Translations under genes and position numbers: made by a program | Part shown: positions 33,755 to 35,851 of the stretch, piece after piece | Numbering within the stretch: position 1 is the first letter of the stretch | How the letters are laid out: every line of letters starts with the position of its first letter | The notes under the pieces: model-generated | Database searches by the model: none | Told to the model about the DNA's origin: nothing | Seen by the model: the letters and a program-made list of their open reading frames with translations, nothing else | Source of the DNA: an uncultured Bacteroidales bacterium | GTDB lineage: Bacteria; Bacteroidota; Bacteroidia; Bacteroidales; UBA932 | Assembly: GCA_900545245.1 (NCBI GenBank) | Contig: UQYV01000034.1 | Location: 1-35,851, forward strand | Length of the DNA: 35,851 bases | Reading direction: 5' to 3'

Positions 33755-33762
33755 CAAAAATA
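33755..33762 (-). promoter_or_regulatory. weak candidate -7 box for glyS
   Basis: The complement of 33755-33762 reads TATTTTTG, a match to TAnnTTTG, 93 bp before the glyS ATG. No TTTG lies 19-21 bp upstream on this strand. The gap 33663-33838 shows no other clear signal. Confidence 0.25.
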
Positions 33763-33838
33763 ATCATTTCCTCGCAAACCTCCCCAATTATTGAGGATAA
33801 TCTTCCGATATTTCGACAAATCCGTTCTTCGCCAAAGG

Positions 33839-34303
33839 CTATTCGCCGCCCTTGTACACAATCTTTTTGTCCATATCTATGACTTCCTTAGCACTGTAGC
33901 TAAACTTTGCCAACCATTTTTTCCCTTCAAGTATGCTTGTCCAACTCTCTTCCTTGAAAACCTTGGCATCGAAGACATAGAACGGCACAACGTCGTCCTT
34001 TTTGTAGGACTCGAAAGGGCTGCCTTTACTCTGACTAATCCTCACACTCAGCCTATTATGAGCCTCTGTCTCAAACTGACAGTTTTTTGTTCCTTCCAGA
34101 CTCTCAGGAAGCTGCTCCGCCGTTGACGATCCGCCTTTATGGAAAGGGACGAACCAGATCACATCCACATCACTCTGATTGTCGAGGGTGAGAAGATAGT
34201 AGTTCTGCGGCGTGTCAACAATGGTGTCCAAGCTGCGGTAGCAGGAGACACAAGTAAAAAATGCCGCGACAAAAAATAAAACTGAAAATATATATTTTTT
34301 CAT
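33839..34303 (-). CDS. small hypothetical lipoprotein
   Basis: A lipoprotein of 154 residues; the signal peptide ends in TCVSC (Cys21), followed by YRSLDTIVDTPQNYYLLTLD. The mature part looks like a single small beta domain (NQSDVDVIWFVPFHK, AHNRLSVRISQSKGSPFESY, KWLAKFSYSAKEVIDMDKKI). I do not recognise a family. Its ATG lies 9 bp after the stop of the beta-barrel gene, so the two form an operon and may act together at the outer membrane. Confidence 0.7.
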   Translation of the reverse strand: MKKYIFSVLFFVAAFFTCVSCYRSLDTIVDTPQNYYLLTLDNQSDVDVIWFVPFHKGGSSTAEQLPESLEGTKNCQFETEAHNRLSVRISQSKGSPFESYKKDDVVPFYVFDAKVFKEESWTSILEGKKWLAKFSYSAKEVIDMDKKIVYKGGE

Positions 34304-34312
34304 AAGCCCTCC

Positions 34313-35242
34313 TTATTTTGAATATCTGCCTGACTGATAGCGGTTACGGCCCAAATACCAACCGATTCCGAAGTTAAAGTTCAAGAAATTGAACGGCAAA
34401 CGCGTGCGTGATATCTTTTCGCTTCCCCAATCGATAATCTGCCTTTTTTCCAGCTCTGACAATCCCACAGCTTCGGCCCAATTGGACGGTTCGAAGGATT
34501 TTTTGAACTCATAAACATTTTTCGAATACCTGAGTTCATTCGGAAAGGATTTGAATCCACACTCTGCAGAAATGTAGAAATGCCTGTTGAAGGTGTAGCA
34601 CAACTGTAGCGAGAGCGAGAAAGCCGGTGAAATATTCTTCTTGTCAAGCAAGTTAGGCTGCGCCAAATAGTCAGGATAGGAAGAGGCTATCTGCTTGAAT
34701 CCCACAACTGTAGGATCGCTTCCATCACGAGGTATGCGTTGGTAGCTCTTGAAATCTCCGGAAAAGTTAGTGATGCCTACACCCACTCTTGGACACAGGC
34801 TCCAGCCTCCGAAATCATATCTGTAGGCTGCTCCAACAAGGAATACGGCCGCAGAAAAATCATTATCCACAGACAAGCGGTTACTTCCCGAGTAATAGCC
34901 GGAATCGGGCAACCTGCCATAACGGTAGCGTCCACCGTCAGCCCTGTTCACTGTCCAGAAATAAGCAACATCGTCCATATCTGCCGACAAATAAGAAAAG
35001 GAAGCAAACATTCCCCAATGCTTCCCGATGAAATAGGTGGAGCGCAACTGAAACTCCCCACCGGTTCCAATTCCGAGAGCAGTCCGCTTCTCTCCATAAA
35101 ACGAATAAGGCATAAGAACATAACCGCCTTGCACATCCAAAGAGACTCCATAGGCATAAGCTTGAGGGACATTTGGTTCCCTCCGGGCCCAAAGCGGCAA
35201 GACCAAAACAATAGCCGCCAAAAGAACAAAAATGCGTTTCAT
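34313..35242 (-). CDS. outer-membrane beta-barrel protein, hypothetical
   Basis: A protein of 309 residues from the ATG at 35242, which opens the signal peptide (KRIFVLLAAIVLVLPLWARR). An ATG nine codons earlier (35269) is less likely. The mature part has alternating aromatic strands of a small outer-membrane barrel (GVSLDVQGGYVLMPYSFYG, HWGMFASFSYLSADMDDVAY, AAVFLVGAAYRYDFGGWSLC, SLQLCYTFNRHFYISAECGF, FLNFNFGIGWYLGRNRY). It has no OmpA-type peptidoglycan domain and no plug. The size fits an 8-12 strand barrel. The function is unknown. It is the first gene of a two-gene operon with the small lipoprotein. Confidence 0.75.
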   Translation of the reverse strand: MKRIFVLLAAIVLVLPLWARREPNVPQAYAYGVSLDVQGGYVLMPYSFYGEKRTALGIGTGGEFQLRSTYFIGKHWGMFASFSYLSADMDDVAYFWTVNRADGGRYRYGRLPDSGYYSGSNRLSVDNDFSAAVFLVGAAYRYDFGGWSLCPRVGVGITNFSGDFKSYQRIPRDGSDPTVVGFKQIASSYPDYLAQPNLLDKKNISPAFSLSLQLCYTFNRHFYISAECGFKSFPNELRYSKNVYEFKKSFEPSNWAEAVGLSELEKRQIIDWGSEKISRTRLPFNFLNFNFGIGWYLGRNRYQSGRYSK

Positions 35243-35349
35243 AAGTTCAGTATTTAAATGCGTATGCAATTTTTCTCATCTTTATAGGGACAGAAATACT
35301 CACTCCACTCTATCCAAATCAACACCCCCTCTATCCACATCAAAGGTTA

Positions 35350-35380
35350 CAAATTTAAAACTAATCTTTGATTATACAAT
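35350..35380 (-). promoter_or_regulatory. candidate promoter of the beta-barrel/lipoprotein operon
   Basis: On the minus strand ATTG (complement of 35377-35380) and TAAATTTG (complement of 35350-35357) are 19 bp apart, one base off the full Bacteroidetes consensus. The leader would be about 100 nt to the ATG at 35242. Confidence 0.45.
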
Positions 35381-35437
35381 CCCGAAACCCGCCAAATCTT
35401 GCATAAAACCTTCATTTCTCTTAACCTCATCAACGCG

Positions 35438-35454
35438 CGATATGTGACATATCG
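35438..35454. promoter_or_regulatory. 17 bp perfect palindrome, operator-like
   Basis: CGATATGTGACATATCG has two perfect 8 bp arms around one central base. It stands alone in the 524 bp intergenic region, 58 bp upstream of the candidate -33 box of the beta-barrel operon and about 170 bp upstream of the plus-strand promoter. The compact form suits a binding site for a dimeric regulator. No T run follows, so it is not a terminator. Confidence 0.45.
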
Positions 35455-35626
35455 TTTCCCGCACACATCTGCCAGAAAAACACCGCAACTTTTCTCACTA
35501 CTTCGTTAAAAATTAACAATATTTTAGTTTAATATTTAATATTCAACACTTTACGTTATATTACATCTGCCGGAGCTGACTTTCTGGGTCAACGGAAGGC
35601 AGGCTATTAAACCAATCACTCGTTTC

Positions 35627-35658
35627 TTTGCTCAACTCGTGCAAACTCATTAACTTTG
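35627..35658 (+). promoter_or_regulatory. promoter of the AlbA_2/AAA_4-type gene
   Basis: TTTG at 35627-35630 and TAACTTTG at 35651-35658 are 20 bp apart, a full match to the Bacteroidetes promoter with the same -7 box and spacing as the region C promoter. Transcription should start near 35665, about 100 nt before the ATG at 35767. Confidence 0.7.
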
Positions 35659-35766
35659 CAACAGATTTTCAAGGTGTTTGTGGTAATAAAAGACGAAAAC
35701 GCAAAACTGCCATATATATTTTGAAAGACGAACAGAGGACAATTACTATTAAGCTGATAAATAATT

Positions 35767-35851
35767 ATGGCACTTGCTATCAACATAGACGACCTACTGA
35801 ACAAACAGAGGATAGAGTCCAATCGGATTGAATTTAAGAAAGGTTGGAATC
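35767..35851 (+). CDS. start of an AlbA_2/AAA_4 (Schlafen-like) ATP-binding protein, cut by window end
   Basis: Only the first 28 codons lie in the window. The translation contains INIDDLLNKQ and then IESNRIEFKKGWN, a pattern I recognise as the N-terminus of the widespread putative DNA-binding AlbA_2 domain proteins of Bacteroidota, which usually continue into a divergent AAA_4 region. Earlier in-frame codons exist upstream, but the ATG at 35767 matches the family start. The role is unclear; such proteins are often annotated as transcriptional regulators. Confidence 0.65.
   Translation, partial: MALAINIDDLLNKQRIESNRIEFKKGWN

Larger units (their letters stand above)
35243..35766. other. divergent intergenic region of 524 bp
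   Basis: No credible gene lies between the divergent beta-barrel operon and the plus-strand AlbA_2-type gene. It holds two opposed promoter candidates, the 17 bp palindrome, an A+T-rich tract at about 35500-35570, and a loose inverted repeat (CTGCC at 35569, GGCAG at 35598). Apart from these I see nothing in it. Confidence 0.6.

Noticed and set aside
1..35851. tRNA genes, rRNA genes, CRISPR arrays, integrases or prophage genes
   Set aside because: None seen on either strand when reading intergenic regions; the gaps are short and accounted for by promoters, terminators and the 9016-9137 element.

Overview
The window reads as Bacteroidales (Bacteroidota) chromosome. It carries two SusC/SusD pairs, many lipoproteins with short signal peptides ending in Cys, a single-chain glycyl-tRNA synthetase, and promoters of the Bacteroidetes type (TTTG, about 20 bp, TAnnTTTG). 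I cannot place it at genus level. No rRNA, tRNA, CRISPR array, transposase or phage gene was seen. Base composition and gene style look even throughout.

Region A (about 1-8930, minus strand) is a polysaccharide-utilisation-like locus. In transcription order it holds a DUF4434 TIM-barrel lipoprotein, an IPT/TIG plus double F5/8 type C (discoidin) lipoprotein, an all-helical lipoprotein of toroid type, SusC and SusD. The three surface lipoproteins come first, followed by a 189 bp gap with its own candidate promoter and then susCD. The substrate cannot be read from sequence; the discoidin and TIM-barrel modules suggest a glycan.

Between A and the next operon, at 9016-9137, lies a compact structured intergenic element. 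Four back-to-back perfect hairpins are enclosed by a perfect 12 bp inverted repeat. One arm of that repeat is also part of the intrinsic terminator of the neighbouring operon.

Region B (9172-14161, minus) is an export operon: TolC-type outer membrane channel, HlyD-type adaptor and two ABC-2 permeases, with no ATPase gene. A divergent AraC-family regulator (14357-15292, plus) shares its upstream region.

Region C (15301-30479, plus) is a single roughly 15 kb operon with a very good promoter at the front and a strong bidirectional terminator at the back. It encodes SusC, SusD, a DUF4843-type lipoprotein, a BACON-like lipoprotein, a large lipoprotein with plant-type leucine-rich repeats, a BACON plus LRR lipoprotein, a subtilisin-like (S8) protease lipoprotein, a DUF1573 protein and a small lipocalin-like lipoprotein. 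There is no glycoside hydrolase. The combination of importer, LRR binding proteins and protease suggests capture and cleavage of a protein, peptide or glycoprotein rather than a plain glycan. This is the best candidate in the window for a poorly described system.

Region D (30557-35851) holds a membrane-spanning TPR/HTH regulator (minus), glycyl-tRNA synthetase (minus) with a long-stem terminator placed directly before the regulator's start codon, a small operon of a beta-barrel protein and a lipoprotein (minus), a 17 bp perfect palindrome in the upstream region, and the start of an AlbA_2/AAA_4-type gene (plus) cut by the window end.
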